Under the pieces are notes generated by a model, which worked only from the letters and a program-made list of their open reading frames with translations, made no database searches and was not told the DNA's origin. The position numbers and the translations under genes are program-made. A stretch of DNA of 40,244 nt from a virus, in the IMG/VR virus record IMGVR_UViG_3300042691_008313, positions 1 through 40,244 of that record; one strand, given 5' to 3'. The number at the start of each line of letters is the position of its first letter. Position 1 is the first letter of the stretch. Shown here in pieces: positions 18,412 through 26,179 of this stretch.

Positions 18412-18693
18412 TTATTTTTTCTTACGTTCTCTCGGACTTGTCTCTGAAATCAAGTTCTTTTTGGCATCCCGATCAAACGAGCGGTTAGCAGATTTGCTAA
18501 CCATGCGCAGACCGTTCTTGTTGCTGCCACCCTTGTCGAGGGCAACCACGTGGCCGACATCCTTACCGTCGCCCTTATGAGCTTTGCCAGCCTTCACCAT
18601 CTTGCGGCGCGCAGCGTTGCGCATCGCCCGGTTCTTCTTCTGCTGCTCAGTCCCTTGGTACTTGTCGTACTCGGCGCGGTAATTGCGTGGCAT
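18412..18693 (-). CDS. HNH-like nuclease, small
   Basis: 93 aa from ATG at 18693 (TGATG overlap with the upstream nuclease gene; SD GAGGAGG). The basic N-terminal half (KKNRAMRNAARRKMVKAGK) is followed by GDGKDVGHVVALDKGGSNKN and MVSKSANRSF. This matches a small phage HNH family whose usual core is D-H ... GGSN ... SKSANRSF. Here the His and both Asn positions are kept, but the Asp of the D-H pair is Gly. It may be an active nicking enzyme or a DNA-binding derivative. Confidence 0.65.
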   Translation of the reverse strand: MPRNYRAEYDKYQGTEQQKKNRAMRNAARRKMVKAGKAHKGDGKDVGHVVALDKGGSNKNGLRMVSKSANRSFDRDAKKNLISETSPRERKKK

Positions 18694-19364
18694 CACTTCC
18701 TCCTCGGCTTCCAGTGCTCACAGGCGGTGACAGGACACCAACCACAAAGCGGGCTCGACTTGGCGTTAAATACACCATTCTCCATGGCCGCGTCGAGCAG
18801 GTAAAGCTGATCTTTGAACACGGACATATACTTATCGAGATGCTCGCGTTTGTGGGTCTTCTTCGGGAACTCTTGACTAACCACATAAGCGAGCGCAGAC
18901 TTGATCGTTTCAAGCTCCGGGAACTTGATGAACAAGGCCCCAGCCATCAGGTCTAGCTGCTTCATGTCGGCGTACTTGGCGTTCTTTCCGGTCTTGTAAT
19001 CGACCATCCAGCCCTTCTTGCCGTCGAGGATCAGCAAGTCCACGATGCCACGGTACCAAACATCCTTGGCGAAGAACGACGTAGGGGCAAAGCCAGTATC
19101 CGTCTTGGCGACACCTAGCCGCATTTCGGTGTGCTTCTCCCCCTGCTTGGCCGCCAATGGCTCAAGGATAGGACGCATAAAGCTAAACTTCTCAGGGACG
19201 GGCTTGCCATCCCGGATGAACTCTTCTGCTGCGAGGTGTACAGCAGTACCATAATCCGCCTCAGGCCCCGGCTCGTCCTTGACGTCCTTTGCAACCTTGA
19301 GATGGAAATACTTCTTCGGGCACTGCTCGAAGGTTTTGATACTGCTGTACGACCAAGCTGGCAT
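18693..19364 (-). CDS. PD-(D/E)XK exonuclease, Cas4/RecB-like with four cysteines
   Basis: 223 aa. It opens with SYSSIKTFEQCPKKYF, typical of the PDDEXK_1 (RecB/Cas4) family. Catalytic candidates are H43, D109 (YRGIVDLLI), D122-Y-K124 (VDYKTGK) and Q136. Cysteines C15, C207, C210 and C215 (CGWCPVTAC) match the arrangement that binds a 4Fe-4S cluster in Cas4 and AddB. Such phage enzymes are usually 5'-3' ssDNA exonucleases in recombination and end processing. No Cas genes or CRISPR array are near. It is coupled to the neighbours on both sides, a coiled-coil protein upstream and the HNH-like protein downstream. Confidence 0.85.
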   Translation of the reverse strand: MPAWSYSSIKTFEQCPKKYFHLKVAKDVKDEPGPEADYGTAVHLAAEEFIRDGKPVPEKFSFMRPILEPLAAKQGEKHTEMRLGVAKTDTGFAPTSFFAKDVWYRGIVDLLILDGKKGWMVDYKTGKNAKYADMKQLDLMAGALFIKFPELETIKSALAYVVSQEFPKKTHKREHLDKYMSVFKDQLYLLDAAMENGVFNAKSSPLCGWCPVTACEHWKPRRK

Positions 19365-19603
19365 TATTTTTTGGCTTTCGTGAAGCGACCCTTGCTGTCG
19401 CGGACATCGTTCTTGCTGGCTTCTTCGAGTTGAGCTTTCGTTGCCTTCAGCGCCTGCTCCAGCAATTTGATCTCAGCTTCGTTCTCAGTCTTGGTGAACT
19501 CTAGCCTCGCGATCTGTTTAGCCATCTTCAAATAGGTTTTCTCAGCTTCAGCCAGCTTGGCTCTCAGTTCACGCGCTTCTTTCCATGGATTAAAGATATT
19601 CAT
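19364..19603 (-). CDS. Small coiled-coil protein
   Basis: 79 aa, start supported by TAGGAGGGAATT before ATG. Residues about 8-65 are one charged coiled coil (ELRAKLAEAEKTYLKMAK), ending in a basic tail with SKGRFTKAKK. Its stop overlaps the ATG of the Cas4-like nuclease, so it may act with that enzyme, for instance as a scaffold; that is inference only. No named family recognised. Confidence 0.7.
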   Translation of the reverse strand: MNIFNPWKEARELRAKLAEAEKTYLKMAKQIARLEFTKTENEAEIKLLEQALKATKAQLEEASKNDVRDSKGRFTKAKK

Positions 19604-19612
19604 AATTCCCTC

Positions 19613-20065
19613 CTATCTTACAGTCCCTTGGAGCCGGTCTGCGACCAGCTTTGCATAGCCAGCGATATCTACCCAGCTATCTACGTTGTCCGCATTACCG
19701 TTGATGATGCGGGCGATCTTGGTGAAAATAAGTTCCAACGCCTCGTGTTGATCTGCTTCCAGATGCTTGTTGGCGTGGATCAGGTGCAGGTGCGTGATGC
19801 TCTTGAACTCCTGCGCCACCCGCGCAAGGTCGTAGAAAGTACCGTAGTTGTTGTGACGGGCAGTCAAAACCTCGTCGATCTCGGGTTCGTTGCGCCACTC
19901 CTCAAGGAGTTCCACAAGCTGGTCATCCGCTTTATGCGCCATCTCTTTCTTCATCTTCCAGATGTAGCTAGGGCTCACTTTGAACCGCTCCCTGATCTGC
20001 TTGCTGCTCATGCCCTTGTTCAGCATCTCAAGGACTGCTGCTGCCTTCGTTGCTTTTCTAGCCAT
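19613..20065 (-). CDS. HTH plus DUF6378-like protein
   Basis: 150 aa, preceded by AAGGAGCAAACT. Residues 1-45 hold a helix-turn-helix (MSSKQIRERFKVSPSYIWKMK). Residues about 65-148 match, from memory, the DUF6378 pattern (RHNNYGTF, EALELIFTKIARIING, DSWVDIAGYAKL), an all-helical domain widespread in phages that resembles MazG-type nucleotide pyrophosphohydrolases. Whether it hydrolyses nucleotides is unknown. The added DNA-binding module suggests a regulator-enzyme fusion. Confidence 0.7.
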   Translation of the reverse strand: MARKATKAAAVLEMLNKGMSSKQIRERFKVSPSYIWKMKKEMAHKADDQLVELLEEWRNEPEIDEVLTARHNNYGTFYDLARVAQEFKSITHLHLIHANKHLEADQHEALELIFTKIARIINGNADNVDSWVDIAGYAKLVADRLQGTVR

Positions 20066-20076
20066 TAGTTTGCTCC

Positions 20077-20865
20077 TTACTTCAGGTTACCACCGGATTT
20101 TAGAATGTCACCATCGTAGGTATATGTGCCGGTGTGGGTGAGGCGGATGAACGGATGAGCATGGATTTTACCGCCGTGTTTCCGCCATAATTCGCAGAAG
20201 TGATAATCTTCGGAGAGAAGCGCGCCGCTCTCGTCGATACTTGTTGCGAAAAATTCATAGGTGAGAGGCTTGGCATATTCGCCAGTCTCAGGGTCAAAGA
20301 AGGATGATACCCGATACGTTGGGACGTGGGGCATCAGGTCGAGGAACACTTGGCGCTTGATGAGCATAAAGCCCGTGCCACCATGGCGCACTTCGATGAA
20401 GCCTTCCTCGTCCGTTTCTTGATGCTTGTCGTCCACCATGTTGAACACGAACGCACCAGCGTGGTCATGCAGATCGCTCTTGCCAGCCTGTGCTGCCTTC
20501 TTGACGCTGTCCCAGTTCACTTCCTTCTTGGGGTAGATACCGCAAGCGATGTCCCGGTCTCCGGCTAACAGCATAGCCACAGCGTTTTCGTCGAACCCAA
20601 TGTCTGCGTCGATGAACATCAGGTAGTCGATCTCTTTTTCAAGGAAGATGCGGGTCAGTTCGTTGCGGGCGCGGGTGATAAGGCTCTCATTGGTGATCTG
20701 GCACCAGAAGCAGTTTACGCCCACAGAGCGCAGCTTGTTCATGGTGTAGAGCAAGCCCTGCACATAAGCCCCCGTACACATGCCACCATACATCGGCGTG
20801 GCGATCATAATCGTGGGGATTTTATAGTCCGGGTCTACCGGGGTTACTTTGATTTCGTCAGTCAT
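20077..20865 (-). CDS. GT-A fold glycosyltransferase
   Basis: 262 aa from ATG at 20865, which follows GAAGGAGCAATCC; the frame extends upstream without a better site. The Rossmann-like start (IPTIMIATPMYGG), an ARNEL helix and D86-A-D88 in YLMFIDADIG give the DxD motif for a metal-nucleotide sugar. SEDYHFCELWRKHGG looks like the acceptor-side catalytic region. Phage enzymes of this kind glycosylate DNA bases, virion proteins or host surface sugars; the acceptor here is unknown. It overlaps the next upstream gene by 8 bases and lies in a cluster with a methyltransferase. Confidence 0.75.
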   Translation of the reverse strand: MTDEIKVTPVDPDYKIPTIMIATPMYGGMCTGAYVQGLLYTMNKLRSVGVNCFWCQITNESLITRARNELTRIFLEKEIDYLMFIDADIGFDENAVAMLLAGDRDIACGIYPKKEVNWDSVKKAAQAGKSDLHDHAGAFVFNMVDDKHQETDEEGFIEVRHGGTGFMLIKRQVFLDLMPHVPTYRVSSFFDPETGEYAKPLTYEFFATSIDESGALLSEDYHFCELWRKHGGKIHAHPFIRLTHTGTYTYDGDILKSGGNLK

Positions 20866-21640
20866 TGGATTGCTCCTTCTTAGCTTGTTTTGTTGTTTCA
20901 ACCTTGGCCTTCTTGGCCCGCAGATAAGAGTCCACAAAAGACACCTGTGGGCGAGTGATATCCACCATTTCTTGCGGGGTTGCGAGATGATGGCGCAGAA
21001 TAACCCGGCGTTCTGTCAGCGGCGTGATAAAGACTATCGGCGTGTTAAATTTGAGTTCAACCTTACGTGGCTCGTCTGGCATTTTGCGCACGAACAGATT
21101 GATGTTCGTAGCTGACTGGTGCTGAAAATTAAGTATCCCCGGCGGAATAATTACCGTTTCTTCCCCTTCGTAAGAGGGCCAGAACGGGTCAAAGAACAGA
21201 AAGTTAATCTCCTCACTACACCGCAACTGCCACGGGCTGTTTATCTTGACATGTTGGAAATGTTCCGGGGGCATGAAGTCACCGCGTTGAAACGCAGGAT
21301 GATCGGTCAAATTACTGCGTCCATCCGCAAACTTCCACGCGTAGCCCTCGCGCATCGCTGGCTCCACGTGGATAACCAGATCGCTCCACAGCGGAAGGCA
21401 GAAACTCTTTTTAAAGAGGTCTGTGAACCCCACGCAGTGGCGCATGGTTGATGCCGGATGCTTCAACCCCGGAATGCTATCGAATAATGTCCGATCTACA
21501 GTGGGAAGCAACCGTTTCCACCACTGAGGGTAGTAATACGTAGCCGCTTTCAACCGCGCCGTGTTGTAAACGTCGGCGTTGGTCGTGTAGCAGTCCAAAT
21601 AAATGGGCTTCTCGATTTTATTCCGCAGCCATTTGAGCAT
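20858..21640 (-). CDS. Conserved phage protein of unknown function
   Basis: 260 aa, ATG after GGAGCAGGACG. Recognisable blocks are YYPQWWKRLLP, CLPLWSDLVI, KINSPWQL, IIPPGILNF and VFITPLTERR. From memory, proteins with the same order of blocks (KxPSPW-like, PPGI, ITP-x-x-R) are common in T4-like cyanophages and other marine phages, without known function. The beta-rich middle with many aromatic residues may be a cupin-like fold. A basic Lys-rich tail ends the protein. It overlaps the glycosyltransferase start, so the two are made together. Confidence 0.65.
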   Translation of the reverse strand: MLKWLRNKIEKPIYLDCYTTNADVYNTARLKAATYYYPQWWKRLLPTVDRTLFDSIPGLKHPASTMRHCVGFTDLFKKSFCLPLWSDLVIHVEPAMREGYAWKFADGRSNLTDHPAFQRGDFMPPEHFQHVKINSPWQLRCSEEINFLFFDPFWPSYEGEETVIIPPGILNFQHQSATNINLFVRKMPDEPRKVELKFNTPIVFITPLTERRVILRHHLATPQEMVDITRPQVSFVDSYLRAKKAKVETTKQAKKEQSND

Positions 21641-21812
21641 CGTCCTGCTCCTTTCGTTTCTTCAGCACGTAGTACCGGCCTTCAACTGCTGCGACAGTCA
21701 GCCCCATACGTTCGGCTATTTCGTTCCTATGAACACCGTAGTTCCACAAGTTCATGAGTTCTCGTTCCATTTCGGGTGTCCATTTACGCATTTTACGCTC
21801 TAGCAGTGGCAT
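21618..21812 (-). CDS. Small Myb/SANT-like helix-turn-helix protein
   Basis: 64 aa. The start is ATG at 21812, overlapping the upstream zinc-ribbon stop (TAATG); the longer frame to 21893 would run through that gene. RKWTPEMERELMNLWNYGV and HRNEIAERMGLTVAAVEGR give a Myb/GcrA-like helix-turn-helix, as in small phage regulators. The role is probably DNA binding. Confidence 0.7.
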   Translation of the reverse strand: MPLLERKMRKWTPEMERELMNLWNYGVHRNEIAERMGLTVAAVEGRYYVLKKRKEQDDAQMAAE

Positions 21813-21970
21813 TAGATGTCCGTCTCCACGTAGTCGTTGTGACCACAGTTGTAGGTGAGACCACCCAGCCAGCTTGAACCGCACGTGTTGCACACGCAGC
21901 GATAGGGCGCACGCTTTGGCGTGATCTTCACTTGGCTTGCTGCGGTCTTAGCTTTCTTACCCTTACCCAT
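21812..21970 (-). CDS. Small zinc-ribbon protein
   Basis: 52 aa. Basic N-terminus (MGKGKKAKTAAS), then C25-x-C27-x2-C30 (CVCNTC) and C43-G-H, a possible zinc-binding knuckle. Both ends are TAATG overlaps, with the methyltransferase upstream and the Myb-like gene downstream, which supports it as real. Function unknown; nucleic-acid binding is likely from the basic charge and zinc site. Confidence 0.7.
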   Translation of the reverse strand: MGKGKKAKTAASQVKITPKRAPYRCVCNTCGSSWLGGLTYNCGHNDYVETDI

Positions 21971-22575
21971 TATTTCTTCCTCACGATCAGTTGATAACCC
22001 ATGTGGACCATGTCCACTTCTTCAGCGAAGATGTTAACGAATGCGTCGATGGCTGGCTTCGGACGATGCAGGATGTCGCGTGGCTCACCCCACATATAGT
22101 CGTCGAACACCATGATGCCGCCCTTCACGAGAAGCGGCCAAGCCATACACGCATCAGTCAGCACATCCTTAGCCACGTGGCTCCCGTCAATATAGATAAA
22201 GTCAAAGGTCGGATGGTCTTCAGGCTTCTCTACTAACCAGTGCGCAAGATGCTGCACGGATGTGCCCTTGTGCTTGTCTACAAACCGCTCGGGGAGCTTT
22301 CCGGCGAGAAGGGCCATGTTGTGGTCGAACCGCTCTTCTACGGTCCCCATATCCTGATCGCCATGCTCTTCACCCCCCTGCCATGTATCGACGCAGCAAA
22401 GGATGTCCCCGTCTGACATCATGTTCTCGGCAATCCAAACGCTGCTACGTCCTTCAAACGAGCCGATCTCCATGAACTCACGGCTACCCGCTTCACCCGG
22501 CAACAGCGGGATAAGCTGCTCCCATACGGCAGGTGCCCAGTGAAACCAGTCTTGGGTAAATTTATAGTCAGTCAT
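21970..22575 (-). CDS. Class I SAM-dependent methyltransferase (Methyltransf_24-like)
   Basis: 201 aa. The SAM-binding motif I is FMEIGSFEGRSS (about 34-45), the acidic loop is CVDTWQGG (D63), and FIYIDGSH (D130) plus GGIMVFDDY (D158, D159) complete the Rossmann core seen in Methyltransf_24 enzymes. These act on sugars or small molecules more often than on DNA; no DNA-methylase NPPY or PC motif is present. With the glycosyltransferase nearby, it may modify a sugar added to DNA or to a surface. Its ATG overlaps the upstream stop (ATGA). Confidence 0.8.
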   Translation of the reverse strand: MTDYKFTQDWFHWAPAVWEQLIPLLPGEAGSREFMEIGSFEGRSSVWIAENMMSDGDILCCVDTWQGGEEHGDQDMGTVEERFDHNMALLAGKLPERFVDKHKGTSVQHLAHWLVEKPEDHPTFDFIYIDGSHVAKDVLTDACMAWPLLVKGGIMVFDDYMWGEPRDILHRPKPAIDAFVNIFAEEVDMVHMGYQLIVRKK

Positions 22576-23204
22576 TTGCTTGCTCCTTTTTCTCCGTGTT
22601 CAAACCGGGCACCGGATGCTGCGCGCATCGCACGAAGCACTTCATAATCGGGGTTGTAGGACCGCCTCATTTGAACCTGAAAATCTTCCAGTCCGTTGCC
22701 GCCAGTAAAATTGTCCCATTGATAATAGTTTTCTGGCTGGATACCTTGAGAGGTTACCATACCCATGTGGCCGTGGACCCCTTTGTAATGCACTATAACA
22801 GGCACATGAAAAATTAAGTCGTTGATGTTGAAACGTGGGATACCGCCTAGCAAAAGCAGCGGTTTGTGGTCCTTGTCATAGGTATTGGACCACCCGCAAT
22901 CAGGAAAGCCCGGAGGCCCACCGTTAAAGTCAAACCGCTCTAGCCAGCTACCCTCTGCGAAGAAGTCAGGGTCGCCTTTCACTTCGACGTAGAAATGCTG
23001 TCCGCTTGGCGTCACGATCTCAAAGTCAGGTAGCCATGGGATTTGGTCATCAACGTATCCAATCTGATAACCTTGTTTCTCGTATTCCCACTCCCAGCCA
23101 AGCGCGTCAAAGAACACGGCCCAGCGCGCTTCGAGGCGGCTACGAAACCGACAACCCATGTAAGTTGTCTCGATGGCTTTCGTTTGTTCAGCACTAGCCA
23201 CCAT
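22572..23204 (-). CDS. PD-(D/E)XK nuclease-like protein
   Basis: 210 aa from ATG at 23204 (SD GGGAGCAAGCT); the frame runs 29 codons further upstream but without a site. CRFRSRLEARWAVFFDALG with E25, then PWLPDFEIV (D60) and YVEVKGD (E74, K76) give the E...PD...ExK signature of restriction-type nucleases, close to a frequent phage family (RSRLEARWA ... YLPDF ... EVKG). The C-terminal part is unassigned. It overlaps the DNA polymerase gene by 11 bases and probably acts in DNA processing. Confidence 0.75.
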   Translation of the reverse strand: MVASAEQTKAIETTYMGCRFRSRLEARWAVFFDALGWEWEYEKQGYQIGYVDDQIPWLPDFEIVTPSGQHFYVEVKGDPDFFAEGSWLERFDFNGGPPGFPDCGWSNTYDKDHKPLLLLGGIPRFNINDLIFHVPVIVHYKGVHGHMGMVTSQGIQPENYYQWDNFTGGNGLEDFQVQMRRSYNPDYEVLRAMRAASGARFEHGEKGASK

Positions 23205-25011
23205 AGCTTGCTCCCATCTTGCTCTCACAGTTAAGCGGCAGTGCCGCTGCCCACTTGGGCCGGATGCGCATACACGCTTCGACATAGTCACGGGCCTGCG
23301 TAGCTTCTTTCTCCAGTGCGATTGCCCCTACCGCATCGTGGACAGTCATGACCACGCGCAGGTTCTTAGCAACCATCAGCATCTGCTCACCGATCACGAT
23401 GCGGGCCAGCGCCTGACAGACGTTCTCGACGCACTTCCCGCCATAGATACGGTTCGGGATGACAGCCTTGCCACGCTTGGTGTCATAGACCATCTCCGAC
23501 TTGCCCTCGTTCATGAGGTAGCGAAGGTTCGGATACTTAATAGAGAGGCCATTGGGCAGCTTGATACCGTCTGCACCGCACACCGTCAGCACGCCGGGCA
23601 GTCCCAGTGGTGCAGTCTGATTGTTCGCCATGGCTTCAAGGGCATCGCCTGCCTCACGCCATAGCTTCGGGATCATGGGGTAGGTCTCACGATACACCCG
23701 GATAATGCGCTTGCACTCATCCAGCGACATCTCGACGCCGAAGGTCTTTAGCTGTGCCTGAAACTTGGCTGGCCCCATGCCATAGCCTGCCCCAAGGATC
23801 GTCGTCTTACCTACGAACCGCTCGTCCTTGGTGATATCCTCGATGGGCTTATTATAAATGGCCGACGCCATGATCTTATAAACGTCCTCACCTGCGTCGA
23901 ACGCTGCAACAAGGTCGTTCTGTCCTGCCAGCCAAGCCAAGGTGCGCGCTTCGATCTGGCTGCTGTCGCAGTCGATGAACACATAGCCTTCTGGCGGCTT
24001 TACAGCCTTCTTGAGGGCAGAGCCACGCGGCAAGTTCTGCATATTTACTTTATCGTCTCCGCCCCAGCGTCCCGTGTGGGCTGCGTAGTAACGAAGGGGG
24101 ATGGGCAGGGGCCCACGCTCGGCAATGTTGATGAACCGCTCAGTGCGCGTCTCTTCCAGCGTAGACTTAACACCCAGACGCGCCGCCACAATCGCTTGAA
24201 CCTGCGGGTTCTCATGCTCCAGAAGCGCCTTAAACTCTTCGTCATTCTTGGCGAACGCATAGGTCTCCTTACCCGTAGTGGGGCTGATCTTGGTTGGCGG
24301 CACAACCCCATGAAACTCCAGCAGTTCTGCCAGCTTCGGGTTGCTCATCAGGTCAGCCTTGTCGTAGTTTAGCTTCGACATGAGGGCTTCCTTCTTGGCC
24401 TGCACCTCTTCGAGGTGGGCCTGCAACACCTGCTTGTCCAAGCGCAGCGTGGGTTCCGTAAACATACGGATCGTCAGGTCGATCAGGCGTAGCTCCACCA
24501 TCGGGAAGCCGACTGCCATCTTATTGAACAGCTTGTAGGTCAGTTCGGTATCGTTGATGCAATACTCGGCGTAGCGGGCCAGTTCTTCCTGCGTGAAGTC
24601 GAGGCGGCCTTTGCCCAGCGCGTTGATAACTTCGTCGCCCTTCACCCCTGCACCATGCCGCTCGGCCAGCTTTGCAAGGCTATTGCCAGCGTCAGGGCCA
24701 TCAAGGGCGCGTGCCATTGAGAGAGTATCAGCGATACGCTTGGGGCGAATGTCGAATATCCAGTTAAGGATAGCCATGTCGAACATGGCATTGTGCGCCA
24801 CGGCGATGGCCTTGTCCCACGGGAATTGTGCCAGCCACGTTTTAGTTTGCGCATGAGTTCCACTGAACCATGCAGCGGGTGCATCGTTGTGCTTTACGGA
24901 AACCCCGATCACCTCGAAGAGTTCGTCGCGGATATATTCTTCCGTTGTCATCTTCGACAGCGAGAAACCCCGGTCATAGTAGGTTTCAAAGTCGAGGGTC
25001 AGGAGTTCCAT
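23194..25011 (-). CDS. Family A DNA polymerase with 3'-5' exonuclease
   Basis: 605 aa from ATG at 25011, which overlaps the upstream stop (TAATG); upstream in-frame codons belong to other genes. The exonuclease motifs are D7-x-E9, D78 (AHNAMFD) and Y150-x3-D154. Polymerase motif A is FIDCDSSQIEAR with catalytic D349, motif B has R398, K402, L406 and Y410 (KTTILGAGYG), and motif C is TVHDA (H558, D559). The position matching E. coli F762 is Leu406, and the usual Glu after HD is Ala560. There is no 5'-3' exonuclease domain. It is the replicative polymerase, acting with the primase-helicase and SSB. Confidence 0.95.
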   Translation of the reverse strand: MELLTLDFETYYDRGFSLSKMTTEEYIRDELFEVIGVSVKHNDAPAAWFSGTHAQTKTWLAQFPWDKAIAVAHNAMFDMAILNWIFDIRPKRIADTLSMARALDGPDAGNSLAKLAERHGAGVKGDEVINALGKGRLDFTQEELARYAEYCINDTELTYKLFNKMAVGFPMVELRLIDLTIRMFTEPTLRLDKQVLQAHLEEVQAKKEALMSKLNYDKADLMSNPKLAELLEFHGVVPPTKISPTTGKETYAFAKNDEEFKALLEHENPQVQAIVAARLGVKSTLEETRTERFINIAERGPLPIPLRYYAAHTGRWGGDDKVNMQNLPRGSALKKAVKPPEGYVFIDCDSSQIEARTLAWLAGQNDLVAAFDAGEDVYKIMASAIYNKPIEDITKDERFVGKTTILGAGYGMGPAKFQAQLKTFGVEMSLDECKRIIRVYRETYPMIPKLWREAGDALEAMANNQTAPLGLPGVLTVCGADGIKLPNGLSIKYPNLRYLMNEGKSEMVYDTKRGKAVIPNRIYGGKCVENVCQALARIVIGEQMLMVAKNLRVVMTVHDAVGAIALEKEATQARDYVEACMRIRPKWAAALPLNCESKMGASYGG

Positions 25012-25145
25012 TATTTCTTTCCTAGGTTGTGGAGGAAGACGCGCAGTTCGTAAGGGATGCCTTCGTCCTCTACACTCTTCATGAATTTCTTGAGGTAGCT
25101 GTCGGGTATCTTGTTCCCGCCATACCATGCTGGACGTTTGCTCAT
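25011..25145 (-). CDS. Small hypothetical protein before DNA polymerase
   Basis: 44 aa, MSKRPAWYGGNKIPDSYLKK at the start, ending FLHNLGKK. GGAGAAACGA stands before the ATG. ATGA overlap with the upstream membrane peptide and TAATG overlap with the polymerase show tight coupling. Basic and helical; function unknown. Confidence 0.65.
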   Translation of the reverse strand: MSKRPAWYGGNKIPDSYLKKFMKSVEDEGIPYELRVFLHNLGKK

Positions 25146-25288
25146 TTCGTTTCTCCTGCCGGATAGAGGCACACCATGCGCTGCATGGTTAGCAACCCAA
25201 CCCAGAACATAAGCCATGCCGCCCCAAGGCGCGTTTTAGCGTAGCGCACCTTATCGGGGTGGTTCTCCGGCCAGACTGCATACTTCAT
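25142..25288 (-). CDS. Mini membrane protein
   Basis: 48 aa starting MKYAVWPENHPDKVRYAK, with one likely transmembrane helix at about 22-42 (GAAWLMFWVGLLTMQRM). Charged N-terminus, so the N-end probably stays in the cytoplasm. The ATGA overlap with the next gene supports it. The start lies 1-4 bases after the previous stop. A holin-like or membrane-tuning role is possible but unproven. Confidence 0.6.
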   Translation of the reverse strand: MKYAVWPENHPDKVRYAKTRLGAAWLMFWVGLLTMQRMVCLYPAGETK

Positions 25289-25289
25289 T

Positions 25290-25586
25290 TCAAATTCCTT
25301 CCCCTGCTTCGAGAATATTGGCTAGTTCGTCGGTCTTGTTTGTGGCAAAACCCCGCAGCCACGCGACAATCGCAGCGCGTTCTTCCATGCGGTCGAATTG
25401 ACGACCATCATAATACCCTTGGTCGTAACCATATTTGCGGTGGCGGGCGAAGCGAATTACATCTAGCGAATTGTCGCCATACCCTGCGCGGATTTGTTCG
25501 CAGATATGGCAATCCAATGGCTCGTCGTTGTCCTCTGCCCACGCTCTTGCCGCCGCATCCCGGTCAGCCTGTGTGATCTCCGTCAT
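25290..25586 (-). CDS. Hypothetical phage protein
   Basis: 98 aa. Acidic and helical, with ADRDAAARAWAEDN, a C26-H-x-C29 pair and YDQGYYDGRQFDRMEE. From memory, short phage proteins with a similar AAARAW ... HR...FARHR ... ERAA layout occur widely, with no function given. It is coupled by ATGA to the upstream mini membrane protein. Confidence 0.65.
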   Translation of the reverse strand: MTEITQADRDAAARAWAEDNDEPLDCHICEQIRAGYGDNSLDVIRFARHRKYGYDQGYYDGRQFDRMEERAAIVAWLRGFATNKTDELANILEAGEGI

Positions 25587-25711
25587 TTCATCAGCCAGTG
25601 CATGATGGCATCATACAGATCGTATTTGCCGTTGAAGTCGTAGAACAGGAAGAGGCAGACCCCAAAAAAGTCCACGCCCGTTCGCACGGTGATGGTGTTC
25701 TTGTCGCTCAT
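25583..25711 (-). CDS. Mini membrane protein
   Basis: 42 aa with a hydrophobic helix at about 13-27 (VDFFGVCLFLFYDF) and short polar ends. SD GGGAGAAACGGA precedes the ATG. ATGA overlaps on both sides. Function unknown; it belongs to a set of four tiny membrane proteins in this operon. Confidence 0.6.
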   Translation of the reverse strand: MSDKNTITVRTGVDFFGVCLFLFYDFNGKYDLYDAIMHWLMK

Positions 25712-25890
25712 TCCGTTTCTCCCAAGGCTGCGCGGGCCATTGCCTCTGCCCATTTAGGCAAAGATACTGCTCCATTCGCAATATCTATTAGCACCTCACG
25801 CAGCCGCTCGTTCTCTGCGCTTAGGCGATCCACCTCAGTTACATACTGGCACTCGATATTAAACGCAGGGCATCGGGCGAACTCAGTCAC
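25708..25890 (-). CDS. Small helical protein
   Basis: 60 aa from GTG at 25890, chosen because it forms a GTGA overlap with the upstream stop and has GAGGAG nearby; a GTG at 25896 is possible. VTEVDRLSAENERLREVLI (about 18-36) is a short leucine-zipper-like coiled coil, followed by LPKWAEAMARAALGE. A common layout in phage accessory genes; function unknown. Confidence 0.6.
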   Translation of the reverse strand: MTEFARCPAFNIECQYVTEVDRLSAENERLREVLIDIANGAVSLPKWAEAMARAALGETE

Positions 25891-26015
25891 GGCCACATCT
25901 CCTCATCACGCAGCATTGCGTCACGCTCTTCGGAAGTCGTTTTGTTGGTTACCAGAAGCCAGACTGCGGCTCCCACCACAACCAGAACGGTTAGCGCCAA
26001 TAGCTTGTCAGTCAT
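25887..26015 (-). CDS. Mini membrane protein
   Basis: 42 aa, MTDKLLALTVLVVVGAAVWL with one clear membrane helix (about 4-22), then a polar acidic tail EERDAMLRDEEMWP. N-in or N-out cannot be told. ATGA overlap with the HTH gene upstream and GTGA with the gene downstream. No function recognised. Confidence 0.65.
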   Translation of the reverse strand: MTDKLLALTVLVVVGAAVWLLVTNKTTSEERDAMLRDEEMWP

Positions 26016-26179
26016 TTCGCTTTCCCCAGATTGTTCAGCAGGTGGCTGATCTTTTTAATGGTGAGGGGCGTCAGGCCAAACTGCGCTGCAATTTCACTAT
26101 GCGGCACGTTTGCACCCAGCAACGCTTCGATCTCGTCGCGTGCCTTGCCAGTAATTGCCTTGCCCCTCGCCATCGTCAT
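26012..26179 (-). CDS. Small helix-turn-helix protein
   Basis: 55 aa from ATG at 26179 (ATGA overlap); an ATG at 26173 is also possible. Basic N-terminus MTMARGKAITGKARDE, then HSEIAAQFGLTPLTIKKISH, a helix-turn-helix of the resolvase/terminase-small kind. Probably binds DNA; target unknown. Confidence 0.65.
   Translation of the reverse strand: MTMARGKAITGKARDEIEALLGANVPHSEIAAQFGLTPLTIKKISHLLNNLGKAK

Noticed and set aside
20866-20937. Longer glycosyltransferase start at 20937
   Set aside because: The extra residues overlap the upstream gene, lack a ribosome binding site and are not protein-like; GAAGGAGCAATCC fixes the start at 20865.
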